Source of the DNA: Neofusicoccum parvum
Taxonomy: Eukaryota > Ascomycota > Dothideomycetes > Botryosphaeriales > Botryosphaeriaceae
DNA: 64,000 nt
Assembly: GCA_020912385.1 (NCBI GenBank)
Contig: CP087210.1
Span: 496,001-560,000 of the forward strand
Direction of reading: 5' to 3'
Each line of letters starts with the position of its first letter. Position 1 is the stretch's first letter. The notes under the pieces are model-generated. The model worked only from the letters and a program-made list of their open reading frames with translations, was not told the DNA's origin and ran no database searches. Shown here piece after piece: positions 21,489 through 31,966 of this stretch. A program made the position numbers and the translations under genes.

Positions 21489-22340
21489 TTATAAGTAACC
21501 TCTCTCCCTGAGCCATCCCTCAACTACAGAATTGAACAAATCAGCTCCCACAATATGATGCCAATGGCCCGCAGCTATCACTTCAACCCTGTCCAAGTCC
21601 CCGTCAACCCCAACTTCCTTCTCAACATCAGCATTCTGCTGACCTGCGCATGTTGCTAGCCTGGACAACCCCTTCCTCTCCTTTGCATATGCAGCCCCTG
21701 TCTCCCATCTTCCTAAGAAGGCAGCAAGCTGCTCAAAAGCAGCTGTGACAATGGGTGCCGGCATTCCCCATGTCCGTCGTGCATGCCAGGCCTTCAGCCA
21801 CGCTGGCGTCTCAGCTGTATATACCTCTCCCTGTTGCAATATGGCTGTCGCGGTCTCCGGTGCTGCCTCCGGCGACTTCTTCAACGCGCCGATGATATGC
21901 TCCATCAGTGGAACCGTCATGTAGTATGCTGCATCGACGAGGATGAGCGCCTGGACCAGTTTTGGGTGTCGAAAAGCGAGCTCCGATGCCACAACTCCGC
22001 CAAGACTGTGGCCCATGACAATTGCGGGCTTTCCGTTGCTGCTGTCACTACCGAGGCCAAGGTGCACCAGCAGCGCTGCGGCATCGTCTGCCATAGTCTC
22101 CGGATCCAATTGGAAAGGACTGTGGTTGTCTAGCGTGGCTGATGGTTCGACCGAGCTACGTCCGTGACCGCGCAGGTCGAGAGCGATGACTCGAAAGCCG
22201 TGAGCCAAGAGAAACGGGATTTGGAAAACCCAGTCATTCTGATCGCAGGCCCAGCCGTGTATAAGGAGAACAGGGTCACCGGAGCCTTCGACCGTATAGA
22301 AGACGTTGGCGTCGTTATGCTTGAGGTATGCTCCTCCCAT
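21489..22340 (-). CDS. Alpha/beta hydrolase fold protein
   Basis: A single exon of 283 residues from the ATG at 22340, which is preceded by a TATA box; the frame is open further upstream but with poor protein sequence. The fold is clear: oxyanion-region LLIHGWACDQNDWVFQIP, RVIALDLRGHGRSS, the nucleophile elbow GHSLGG (Ser), a probable acid after the cap region, and a C-terminal histidine in VIAAGHWHHIV. Length and layout fit the alpha/beta hydrolase 1 family (esterases, epoxide hydrolases, lactonases). The motifs do not allow a substrate to be named. It sits head-to-head with the Old Yellow Enzyme gene 2.07 kb away. Confidence 0.88.
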   Translation of the reverse strand: MGGAYLKHNDANVFYTVEGSGDPVLLIHGWACDQNDWVFQIPFLLAHGFRVIALDLRGHGRSSVEPSATLDNHSPFQLDPETMADDAAALLVHLGLGSDSSNGKPAIVMGHSLGGVVASELAFRHPKLVQALILVDAAYYMTVPLMEHIIGALKKSPEAAPETATAILQQGEVYTAETPAWLKAWHARRTWGMPAPIVTAAFEQLAAFLGRWETGAAYAKERKGLSRLATCAGQQNADVEKEVGVDGDLDRVEVIAAGHWHHIVGADLFNSVVEGWLRERGYL

Positions 22341-22453
22341 TTTAGTGTTGGCTAAGATTCCGGTTTCCAATGTTGCTTTAACTTGTGATGTGGTTGGGCT
22401 GAGGAAAAACAACGAGATAGCCTTAAATGTATGAGCTTGGGACTTCATACAGC

Positions 22454-22461
22454 TATATATA
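22454..22461 (-). promoter_or_regulatory. TATA box of the alpha/beta hydrolase gene
   Basis: TATATATA lies 114 bp upstream of the hydrolase ATG on its strand, a usual spacing. It supports the choice of 22340 as start. Confidence 0.55.
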
Positions 22462-24294
22462 TGCGGAAGATTGTTCGACTGATCTGTGTTTGGCTTGTCA
22501 TTCTGATGCATCCTCCTCGCTTAAATTGTCCGCGTTTCGTCCGTCTTATCTAATAGACACGGCTGTCATAATGATTCATCGGTCGCGGAATCTTACTGCA
22601 TGCATTCAGCAAAAGTCTTTTCTCTTTGATCAACATTCTTGTATGAATCTCGACGACCTTGAACTTTCGGGCGGCTCAGGGTTTTCCTGATACTGCATGC
22701 TGTGGGCCGCATCAGCTACAAGTCTCCAAGAGCCTGACTGCGATGACTTACTGTAAAAGTCAAACATGAGGAAGATGTTGGGTCTGTGCGTCGACGCGTA
22801 GGGCCGGAGGTAGGTCTTGCTTCCACCTTAAAAGTCGCGCCAGAATGTCTCTGTTCATGCCTTGAAGTCTCTGTATTGTCATTCTTAAATATCCGTACTT
22901 GAAAGATCCCTGTTAGATATTCGAACTCAATGAGCATTCAAATCAGCTTCTGGAATCCAACCAATAGGCACCATGATTTCCGCCAATGTATGTCGTTGCT
23001 GGTGCAGCTCTTTGACGTGATCGGGTAAGAAACCACGATGGCCCTCGGATCTGGAAGAAGCATGTGGCATCTACTTTCCATCAGTGTATGCCCAAGCACT
23101 CAGTTTTGAGACAGAGGCGCCCCCCATTTTGATACGGAATAGTCTACCCAGATGATACCCCCACGTGCTACATTTTCATTCAATACTACATGAAAAGCCC
23201 GATAAGCGCTAGAAACTTACTGGTCAATGACATAAGTTCCCTAGAAAATATCTTTCCGCAACTCGGTTTCAGCCTGGCTTAAACATCTGTTTGCGACATA
23301 AAGAGTCATTTCAACATGCAAGCCCAAATTGAACGCCAATCGTATGGCCATTCCCGCAACGAAATCTCGCTCGCGCGTCTTCTTCAAAGGGTTGAAAAGA
23401 TTGGCAGCTGACATCTGTCATCAGGGCGTTATCTTTCATCCATGGGAGTAACGATACCGTAGCGCTGATTTGTTGTACCTCTGTTTATCCTCACCAGCTT
23501 AGTAGACTTGCATTGTTATGGGCCAGCCCAAGAATATGCATCAAACGCATGTTTGGTCAATCCGGGAGAAGTGGAGAATGTGCAACTCCATTTCCTTCAA
23601 CGAAGAAAAGACCAGAAAAGCCAGCTAAACAATTTTTTTTGGACTCCTTTCGCAATATTCCGGGGCAGCATCAGGAACCTTCGAGGGGTGGCACTGGTGC
23701 CGGTGTTCGTGCGACAATGACGTCTGGCGCGGCAGGTGGAAGACCGAGGGCTCCTCAGAGTCCGTCGAGAGAATCACCAGGATCTTGGGAGAAGCGTCAT
23801 GATCCTTAAAGAATCATCGAGATCCCGAGATATCGCCGGTAGACAGAGCGCGGCGACAGACTCCGGTCGAGGCTCGGGCCGAATAAGGCTCTGCGGAGAC
23901 TAAGCGCTGTGATGATTAGTATCGCCGCGCGCCTAGAGATTATTACCAAGCACTCTGCGAAGAAACGGTAAAAAATGCGTGCAGCTGGTAGGTGCGTTCT
24001 GGTCGCACAAGATAGCGGCGCACTGATGTTATCGTAGTCTTGGCCCTGCTTGCGCTGATTACTATTCCCCGCTCGCCCTGCGTCACTGTTCGATTATGTC
24101 ACCCTACGCCGTCGTCAACTCGTCTCTTCCAGTCAGGAAGAACACTGCCGAAACCCTCTGCCACGTGGAATTTGACATGATCGTACCCACACCCCGGAAG
24201 ATGGCTGAGCAAGCAAAGCCAGCGGTGTCGTGTCCGAGCAGAAATTGCCTGACCAACACTCGACTAAACAGTAATTCAGCACACGGACAGTATG

Positions 24295-24302
24295 TATATA
24301 TA
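24295..24302 (+). promoter_or_regulatory. TATA box of the Old Yellow Enzyme gene
   Basis: TATATATA lies 113 bp upstream of the OYE ATG, almost the same spacing as in the divergent hydrolase gene. It suits an inducible promoter; I did not find a convincing Yap1 site. Confidence 0.55.
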
Positions 24303-24414
24303 GGAGCAAACAGGAGGCCTGGTAGAGCTCGTTACTTCCAGACCATCAAGCAACGGTCATTCACCACTGTTTCCTGTCGATTTTCAAGAAGTCATTTTCA
24401 GCAAATCGTCCGCC

Positions 24415-25666
24415 ATGGCCGAGAACAGCAAGCTCTTCACGCCCCTGAAGGTTGGCAGCACCCAACTCGAGCACCGCGTCGTCATGGCGCCGCTCACCCG
24501 CTTCCGTGCAACCGACGAAAACGTCCCGACCGACGTGATGGCACGCTACTACGCCCAGCGTGCCGTCGTCCCGGGCACCCTGATCCTGACCGAGGCTACT
24601 TTCATCTCTGCCCGCGCCGGCGGCTACGCCAACATCCCTGGTCTCTGGACTGAGGAGCAGCTGGCAGGCTGGAAGAAGGTCACCGATGCCGTCCACGCCA
24701 AGGGCAGCAAGATCTGGGTCCAGCTGTGGGCGCTGGGCCGTGCTGCCTGGCCCGACCCAGAGGGCTCTGGTGGTGCCGTCAAGAACGAGGACTTTGATTT
24801 CGATCACAACTTCGTCAGCGCCAGCGACGTGCCCATGGCCAAGGGCCTGCCCGCGCCGAGGGCCCTGACTGAGGAGGAGATCAGGGGGTACATCAACGAC
24901 TACGCGACCGCGGCCAAGAACGCCGTGGAGAAGGCTGGCTTCGATGGTGTTGAGATTCACGGTGCTCACGGGTAAGCTTTCACCCCAATCCTTCTTTGAA
25001 AAAATGTCAGAGCGCTTTGCATGCTAACACGCAATTTCCAGATACTTGATCGACCAGTTCACCCAAGACGTCTCCAACAAGCGCACCGACAGCTGGGGTG
25101 GCAGCATCGAGAACCGCTCGCGCTTCGCCCTCGAGGTGTCCAAGGCTGTCACCGCCGCCGTCGGCGCCGACAAGACGGGCATCCGTCTCAGTCCCTTCAG
25201 CAACTTCCAAGGCATGCGCATGGCCGAGGACCAGATCGTGTCGCAGTTCTCGTACCTGATCTCGGGGCTGCGCAAGTTGCAGCTGTCCTACCTGCACCTC
25301 GTCGAGCCCCGCGTCGCTGGCGTCATCGACCGCGACCCCAAGGGCGAGAGCCTCGCGTTTGCGCTGCAGGCCTGGGGCAAGGAGAAGCCGCTGCTCATCG
25401 CCGGCGGTTTCACCACTGAGTCGGCCAAGAATGCGGTTGAGTCTACCTACAAGGACTTCGACGTCGCCATCGTCTTTGGCCGCAGGTTTATCTCTACGCC
25501 CGACCTCGTCTACCGCGTGAAGAAGGGTCTCCAGCTCGCCGACTACGACAGGTTCACTTTCTACATCAACCAGAAGGCCGGCGATAAGCCTGAGCCCGGT
25601 TACATTGACTACCCGTACTCGAAGGAGTACATTGAGGAGTTTGGAACGCCCGTTGAGGTAGCATAG
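24415..25666 (+). CDS. Old Yellow Enzyme family NADH:flavin oxidoreductase
   Basis: Exons 24415-24971 and 25042-25666 give 393 residues; the 70-nt intron has a GCTAAC branch site. An FMN-binding TIM barrel is evident: VMAPLTRFRA (flavin-contacting Thr), GLWTEEQLAGWKKV, KIWVQLWALGRAA, VEIHGAHGYLIDQF, RTDSWGGSIENR, GIRLSPF, LLIAGGF and VAIVFGRRFISTPDLV (phosphate-binding end). The substrate pair is His/His (HGAH), unlike the His/Asn of classical yeast OYE, while the Tyr of GYL is kept. Such enzymes reduce activated alkenes such as enones and nitro-olefins. Without a cluster of ergot or other biosynthetic genes nearby, a detoxification or stress role is the simplest reading. Confidence 0.94.
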
Positions 25667-27261
25667 ATTGTTTGCGATGAAGACAAGATTCCCCTTGGTG
25701 TTATAGACAAGATAGATGCAGCGTCGATGGAGTTCAGGTTTAATATTTAGATTTTTGTCAAGATTTTTAAATCTATGCAAAGTAGTGACTTGAATGTGTG
25801 CTGTCAAACTTGGCTTCCTCTAACGAGATAGCTAGAAGAAGATAGTTTTGCTAAGGTAAAAGCTTAATGGAGTGAACCACAGAGAGCATTCATCATATGC
25901 GTGTAATTCTTCGCTATTCCAGAGCATTATGGGTACTGCTTAATGGTACGGGTTTCATCGCCCCCGGAAAAGTCCTTACCTGAGGACTCGGTTTCGCTCC
26001 AATCCACTGCAGCCCGGTCAACAAATCTTTTAATCAAAGCCAGTTATGTGTCAAAGCGGAGCGTTAAAACCCGATGAAGTTCAATGTTTGGTGGGTTACT
26101 TAAAGGCGTTGATGTTACCGGTGTTTGGGAGGAATTAGTCGTCGGGGAAGCGGCTCGCGGTATCCTTCTGGGCCCCGGTTTCCAAGAAAAATTCTCTGTT
26201 CCAAATCAAACCATTCCACAGCAAATAGATGGTCATCTGCTTACGTGTCGCATCCAAAGCCGGCGTGGTTAATGACTGGCAGTGACCGTCTCTATCTGAT
26301 CTGACGAGCATTTCACCTTAATTCTGCGTATCAGGAACCCTCTTTCTGGAGGGCATTATGTCCTCCGCAGTTCCACAACAGGAGTAGACGACTAAAGGTG
26401 CATGGTTTGTGGAACATATGTCGCACTTCTGACGACTGAAAGTACTACTTCTCGTAGTTACTATGTACAAAACATCGATCCCGCAACCCCTCAATTTGAT
26501 ACTTTATCTGCGATTTTGCAACATGGGCGTCTCGCAACAATCTCCACAGCATCTGCGCAGATGAGATCGCGCTTAGATCGGCAGCGGAGATCATCCAAGT
26601 ACATGGACCAAGCGAAAATAGGCGAGAATAGCAAGGGAACGTCAGCGCCTGTGCCTATTTGAGGATGTTCAAATAATTGCCATTGTGTAGTGCTCACCGC
26701 CGAATGGGGTCCGTTGGCTCGACGGAGCCTCCCGATGCAGCCCTGCCACATCAGCATCCTCCTCCCTTCATCTCTTTACACAGACCCGTCCGGTCAACAA
26801 CGGCTGATTCTCGGACTGGTGAGGACGATCAGGACGGCAAGACGCTGCTGTCATGACGTACGCGCCTCTTCCACACAGCTCAGCTTGTTTTGTCGAAGGA
26901 TCGTGCCGCCATGCACGCCTCAGGGGCGGGGCGGCCTCTCGTCGACACAGCCTCGTGCTCGCGGTCAGCCGTTTCGGGGCTAACTCGAAACAGCTTCATA
27001 ATTGCTTTTGCGAAAGATCTCCCACTCAGCTGCGGTCGTGGCTTGCGTGTGCCTGCGGATTCTGGCCCAAGCTCGAGCTGCGCGCAACTGCGCAACAAGA
27101 AGCAGGCGGCTGGCGGAGCGTGTCGCTGCCCTGCTTTTTAGGAGGGCCCGCTCCGCCAGCTCGTACCTTCCTATTATCGCACTGCATCCAGTCTCAGCCC
27201 AGCGCCAAACCCCCAGCCGCCCACTCCACAGCAGACGGTGAACGTCCACGGCCAGCGATAT
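25667..27261. other. Intergenic region upstream of the C2H2 protein gene
   Basis: 1.6 kb. The first part is AT-rich and serves as OYE 3' flank; the part from about 26690 is GC-rich and carries open frames on both strands without domains. A GTG at 27238 is in frame with the next gene but the first ATG is at 27262. Confidence 0.45.
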
Positions 27262-30193
27262 ATGGATCAGGCGACAGTCCGGGCGGAACCTGCGGAGATA
27301 GCCGGCCAGGATGGCGTTTCCGAGCGGTTGCTCGCGCCTTCACAGAAGCCCTCAAAACGGAATAGCGTGATGAGCAGCAAAAGCGGCAGCAGCAGTATCC
27401 GAACCAAAAGCGTTCGCAGCTCGACCTACAGCACGTTCAGCGTCAGCAGCAGAGGGACCCTGGCTTCAACAAACACCTCCATTGACCCTAACGACTTCGA
27501 CGACTGGGTGCCGCCCGAGATACCCGAGAGGCCCAAGATAGGTTCCCGAGAAGTCAAGAGTGGAACAAAGCAGTTGCTTAATGCACTAGAACTCGCGGCC
27601 TTCCATGCAAATGGACAAAATGGTGCCCCAAGAAGGAAGAGAGAAATCCTTGCGGGTGGTAAGCAGTTTCTCACAATTAATGGAGGTTTCTCCATGCTTA
27701 CTCGTCGACGTAGCTGTCATGCAAATCAACTATCTTCGGAAGAACAATGACCGGCTACAAACAAACTACAACGTTCTGCTGCAAGGCTGCAAGGATGCTG
27801 CTTCGGCCCACAATTCCCGCACTCTTGCATTTGAAGCCCTGAAGGCTGAGAATGAGGTGCTCAAGCGTCAGTTGCGTGATAGTATTCCGAAGCCGCCGAC
27901 CTTAGCGCTGCCACCCATCCCCGGACCAATCAATGGTGGTGGCCGCAGTACCGATTCTGACCTTGTTGCCTACCATGAAAACATTCCCAAAGATGAGACT
28001 CACCGCATGGCTGGCGCTGAGGGGGAAACACCATCGAGGGCCGGCCAAGTCGATGTAGAGTCTATCATTGTTGAATCAACACGGAAAACAATTACCAGTG
28101 TCATGGGCACCTTCAAGGAAATGATGGGTCTCGAGCCATCATCCTCAGAGCCAGGCAGTGACGATGAACTCTCCACTGAGGATAGTGCTTCAGTCTACTC
28201 CATTAGCGAGCACGACGAGGTTCAACATGATAACCTCAACCTCCAAACACAACATCAGAACAATGACTCAAGGCTTGGCAAAGATGCAGCCGGAGGATCT
28301 AGTGACCATGCTCCTCGACAAAGTCACACAAATCCTTCCCAGCCACAAGATGGGATATTGTCAGCCCAGGAGTCTCGCAAGAGAATCAGGAATAACTCTC
28401 CGACGGGGGAGGATGACGACGGAAACCAGAAGCGGCAGAGGTCGGGCTCTGCCAAAAAGCCGAACGCAGAGGAACCCTCGAAGAAGTTTGCTTGCCCATA
28501 CCACAAGCGATGGCCGGAGATTCAACCAAAGCACCAGTCTTGTGTCTTCCCTGGGTTTGCAAATGTTTCGAGAGTGAAGTAGGTTGTGCTATGGACAAAA
28601 CACCCCTTACAAATTACTGACAGGCTCAGGGAGCACCTCTATCGGGCCCATGCACTACGAGTTCAATGCCATAGATGCTATCACAGCTTTGACGATGATG
28701 TCGGCCTCACGCACCACCTGACTACATCTAGTCAATGCCCCGGATTTGGGGAACAGACAAGATTTGGCTTCACCCTGGCCCAGGAGAAGGAGTTGAGAAA
28801 GAAAAAACGGGGCATGAGTGAGGAGCAAAAATGGATCGCCGTATACCGCATCCTCTTCAAAGACGATGAAGAGGCCATGTCCAATATACCATCTCCTTGT
28901 AAGTGTTTCTCGGTCAACATACAACCAGCGCCAATGGTGTGAGTTCTGACCTTTTTATTTTCAGACTGGAAATACACGACTGGGCACTCCCAACGTCAAT
29001 CTCACAGTACTTCTGAATGGTTTGACGAGTCACAGGCTCAACAGCTGGCCGAAAGAGTTTTGGAACGCGTTACGCAGCTTGCTCAGGCAGCCGAAGCTAT
29101 CAGCATGGAGATTTTGAGTAGTCGCTTGCCTGACATTATCCGAGATGTTCAAGATCAGCTGCGAAGCACGTCCCGGCAAGTACCAAGACGGAACAGCCAG
29201 CCATCAGAGTCTCCTTTTGGTGAAACTACTGTAGTTGGAGACGAACCGGACACTGTTTTCGTTCAGCGTAGGTTCGTTGGTGGCGACCCGGGACCACTCC
29301 GAGGACATGAGATTTTCGAGTCTTCAGCACAATCCGAACTCAATAGTCTAGACGAAACGTTGCACCGGCAGCCTCGTCCCCAAAGCATTCCCGACAGTCG
29401 CAGCGCTGATTCTGGATACGGCTCTGCAGAACGGGCATCCCAGGCAAGTCCAACAATAGAGGAAGGGTGCCCGCAAGGCGACCTGAGCATGTCGCAAGAG
29501 GGAGTCAACCCGAACTCAAATCTCCGCGGGTCCCCTGAGGACGTATCGAATCCCATTGCGTATAGTAGCGCCGACGGAGCAGATCCAGGACCAATCGCCT
29601 TCCAGGGACCTCATATTGATCACCAAGCGGACTCTTCTGCGGTGTCTGACTACGAATGGCCACTACCTCCAACCACAGGAGACTTTCACCTTACCCCAGC
29701 GTCCGAGTTTGACTTCGGTCTTCCAGAATTCAACTTCACAGTCTTCAGAGACTTCTCAAATTACGAATTCCCGGGAGCCGACTATACGCAATCTAGCCAA
29801 TCAGTCAACACCTCGGCGCCAGATCCTGAAGAGATCGGTATCGCACTATCCAGTGACTTCGAAGCTCACGCCCACGTAGCCGCAGCCTCTCCTGCAACAG
29901 ATGGCACTGTCGCTCATGAGTTTTCTATGGCTGTGCCACCCATACCTACCCGCTCGCCGGCCAGGCTTCTATCAAATGGAGGGGAAAGCTCCGAAGTCAC
30001 CGGTGCCGCCTCTTTGGCTGGCTCTTCGACAGATCCTCTCTCGCAAAGCCGTTTGTTTTACGGATTTCCGATTCCGGGTTCTCCGACGCTGGGGCAGGAA
30101 AGTAGCAGTGGTGGTAGTGTTACGCCTGATGAGCACTCCATAAGCCACGAAGCTGATCTGTACGCACAGTTGGTGAGACGAGAGAGAGGGTGA
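27262..30193 (+). CDS. Fungal C2H2-like zinc-finger protein, 921 residues
   Basis: Exons 27262-27658, 27714-28578, 28624-28898 and 28965-30193, with introns of 45-66 nt, give 921 residues. The N-terminus is Ser/Arg-rich. A coiled coil follows the first intron (MQINYLRKNNDRLQTNYNVL and ALKAENEVLKRQL). Residues ~390-460 form the core: KKFACPYHKRW, SCVFPGF, VSRVKLREHLYRAH, CHRCYHSF, then a His-His/Cys cluster. This matches a Pezizomycotina family with an atypical C2H2 pair followed by an EEQKWIAVYRILFKDD region and IPSPYW. The rest is low-complexity, with Ser/Pro/Glu-rich segments. Function is unknown; a nuclear regulatory role is only suggested by the finger-like cluster and a basic KRQRSGSAKK stretch. 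Confidence 0.85.
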
Positions 30194-30593
30194 TGGCCGG
30201 GGTCCAGGCCATGAAGAGAAATTTTGGCAAATCGTGACTTATGGATGCCTAGGGCAAAAATAATGGCACCTGTCACTACGTGGCTCGGATATGCCATCTA
30301 GTATACGCGCTTAAGGAAGGAAAACGACAGTACAAAATAATCTTTAATGAATCTATCATCACCACGCCAGATGAAAGCGAAGCGTAATAATCAGCACTTC
30401 AAGAGCTCCACAGAACAATAAATTCAAATAGGTCGATGCTACCCGAATACCAACTCCTGCACAAGCTCATCATACGATCTCCGCTTGCAACTCATTTTCT
30501 GTCTCATTCCCACCAAAAGGCCGGCTGTATGCACATGGGTCGTCCTTATCACACCCCCTACGAAGTCCCAGGCACACCATCACCTCCACTCTT
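30194..30593. other. Convergent 3' intergenic region
   Basis: 400 bp between the ends of the C2H2 gene and the small mitochondrial protein gene; AT-rich around 30330-30430. Nothing further seen. Confidence 0.5.
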
Positions 30594-31194
30594 CTAACCT
30601 CCATGCTTCTTCGGGCTCCCCCTACCACTCGTCCTCGCCCTCGTGCTCGACCCTTCCGACTCCGCCGGCGAGCGATCCGGGCCACCCTCCTGCGGGTCCT
30701 TCGACGCGCTAACATCCCTATTCCCCGGGCTCACATCCAACGGGTTCGGGTCCTGCCGCAAGCACATTAGCCAACCGCCTCGCCCCCCCAACCCTCTCAC
30801 AAACAAAACAAAAGAAACCGCGCCCCCTTCCCCCCGCCCAACAAATAAATCAACACACCTGAGAGGAGCCTTTATCCCTGCCCGCCGCCGCGACCTCCTC
30901 CTCCGGCCTCGTCTTGTTCGGATTGAACGCCGCGTCGCCCGTCGTGGTGGCGACGTCGTCGTCGGTGCCCGTCTGGCTGTACTCGCCGCTGCTCGGGCTG
31001 AGCTTCTCGCGGTCCATGTGGTCCTCCTTGGTGGCGCCGCGCGTGCGCGGAGAGGCGTGCAGCCCGCGCACCGAGGCGATGCGCGTGGCGCGCGGGCAGG
31101 TGGCGCGCGGGCGGTAGGGCATCGTTGTTGTGAGGGTGCGACGGGCGGCGGCGGCGGCGAAGGTGGTGGTGGTGGTGGTGGGGAGGAGTGGCAT
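30594..31194 (-). CDS. Small fungal protein with mitochondrial-like presequence, 164 residues
   Basis: Exons 31194-30859 and 30752-30594 joined in phase 0 give 164 residues. The start at 31194 is the first in-frame ATG. Residues 1-55 form a Thr/Ala/Arg-rich presequence-like N-terminus with a six-Thr run and ARRTLTTT, then VRGLHASPRTRGATKEDHMDRE, EYSQTGTDDDVA, DAAFNPNKTRPEEE, and after the intron DPNPLDVSPGNRDVSASKDPQEGG and a Ser/Gly/Lys-rich tail GRGSPKKHGG. The order ATKEDHMDRE - EYSQ(T/S)GTDD - AAFNP - RPEEE - NPLDVSP matches a small uncharacterised protein that is widespread in filamentous ascomycetes. No enzyme motif is present and it looks mostly disordered. Its role is unknown. Confidence 0.78.
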
Positions 31195-31840
31195 GGCGGG
31201 CGGATGTGGGCTTTTTGCTGGGAATCCGGGGTTGGTGAGGTGGGTGGTGATTCGTAGGGTTGCGGGAGGCAACGAATTGATTTGCCGGTGAGGGAGGGGG
31301 TGTCCGGCTAGGGCGGCGTTGTGTGCGACGCAGGCGCTGGTTGGTCTGTCAGCTGGTTGGCTGCCTTGCTGATGGGAAGGCTGAGCTTGTACTAGAGGTC
31401 AATGGGTCGGGACGGGTAGATTGAGTGCAGGATAAAGTGTGGGAGTGCAATGGAGGTTGTGGTGGGAGCGGATGGCTGTCGTGCTCGAGGCGTGACGTCA
31501 TGACGATGTAGTTTTTGGAGGCTCGGGGTACCGGCAGGGGTTCGCAGGATTACCGACCTGTGAGGTCAACGCAATAGATAATCAACACTCTCTTTGAACC
31601 GATAACAAAACGCTTTGCCGTGGTAGTGTACAGTGCCCTCTACATAGTGAATGGCTGCAACTGAAATGGTGCGGGACCACGCGCAATGCCGCTGAAATGC
31701 TCGACTGCGATTCGACGTGTACAAAGAAACTAAGGGCTGGAAAAGGCAGATCACGGAATTACCACTTAAAAAGCACGACATCGGGATATCCAAACCAACG
31801 CTGAATCCGAACGCCTTGCATCAACTGTGAAAACCTCGCC
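31195..31840. other. Intergenic region, promoter of the small mitochondrial protein
   Basis: 646 bp. The first ~80 bases keep the neighbouring frame open but have no ATG. The rest shows no ORF with a domain, repeat or RNA gene. Confidence 0.45.
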
Positions 31841-31966
31841 TTATGCTCGATATGCCGCTTGCATGCTAATTCGCTCGCTCACAATCCGCTGAAGCATCTC
31901 GCTCGTGGTCCCGCCGTACGAGTTCCATCTGCCGAGTGGCATATGTGAACCTTGACTAAATCCGCG
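31841..31966 (-). pseudogene. Possible acyl-CoA dehydrogenase C-terminal remnant or alternative 3' exon
   Basis: Immediately after the stop of the roadblock-fold gene, on the same strand, a 41-codon open frame between stops encodes PLGRWNSYGGTTSEMLQRIV followed by SERISMQ and a stop. The YGGTTSE(M)LxRIVSxRI pattern resembles the last helix of acyl-CoA dehydrogenases. No other part of such an enzyme is found upstream, where the roadblock gene lies. A GTGAGC at 31981 in the roadblock gene could be a donor, but none of the acceptors joins the two frames in phase, so a shared gene is not supported. It may be a broken gene end left by a rearrangement, or chance. Confidence 0.3.

Larger units (their letters stand above)
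22341..24414. other. Divergent spacer, hydrolase / Old Yellow Enzyme
   Basis: 2.07 kb without a supported gene, with a TATA box near each end (separate entries). Between them I see only short ORFs without domains, including about 23508-23810. No terminal repeats, target duplications or transposase similarity were visible, though a decayed element cannot be excluded. Confidence 0.45.

Noticed and set aside
22140..22160. GGTTCGACC resembling a tRNA B box
   Set aside because: It lies inside the alpha/beta hydrolase coding sequence, with no matching A box or acceptor stem nearby.
22716..23960. Decayed transposon in the hydrolase/OYE spacer
   Set aside because: No terminal repeats, target-site duplication or transposase-like reading frame was visible; it cannot be supported by eye.
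12762..25666. Secondary-metabolite cluster made of the NmrA-like, OYE and hydrolase genes (with the Gre2-like gene further right)
   Set aside because: No polyketide synthase, NRPS, terpene synthase, P450 or pathway regulator is present, and the candidates are spread over 29 kb with unrelated genes between them.
31140..31190. GGT/ACC triplet repeat as a microsatellite element
   Set aside because: It is the codon run for threonine and alanine in the presequence of the small mitochondrial protein, so coding explains it.
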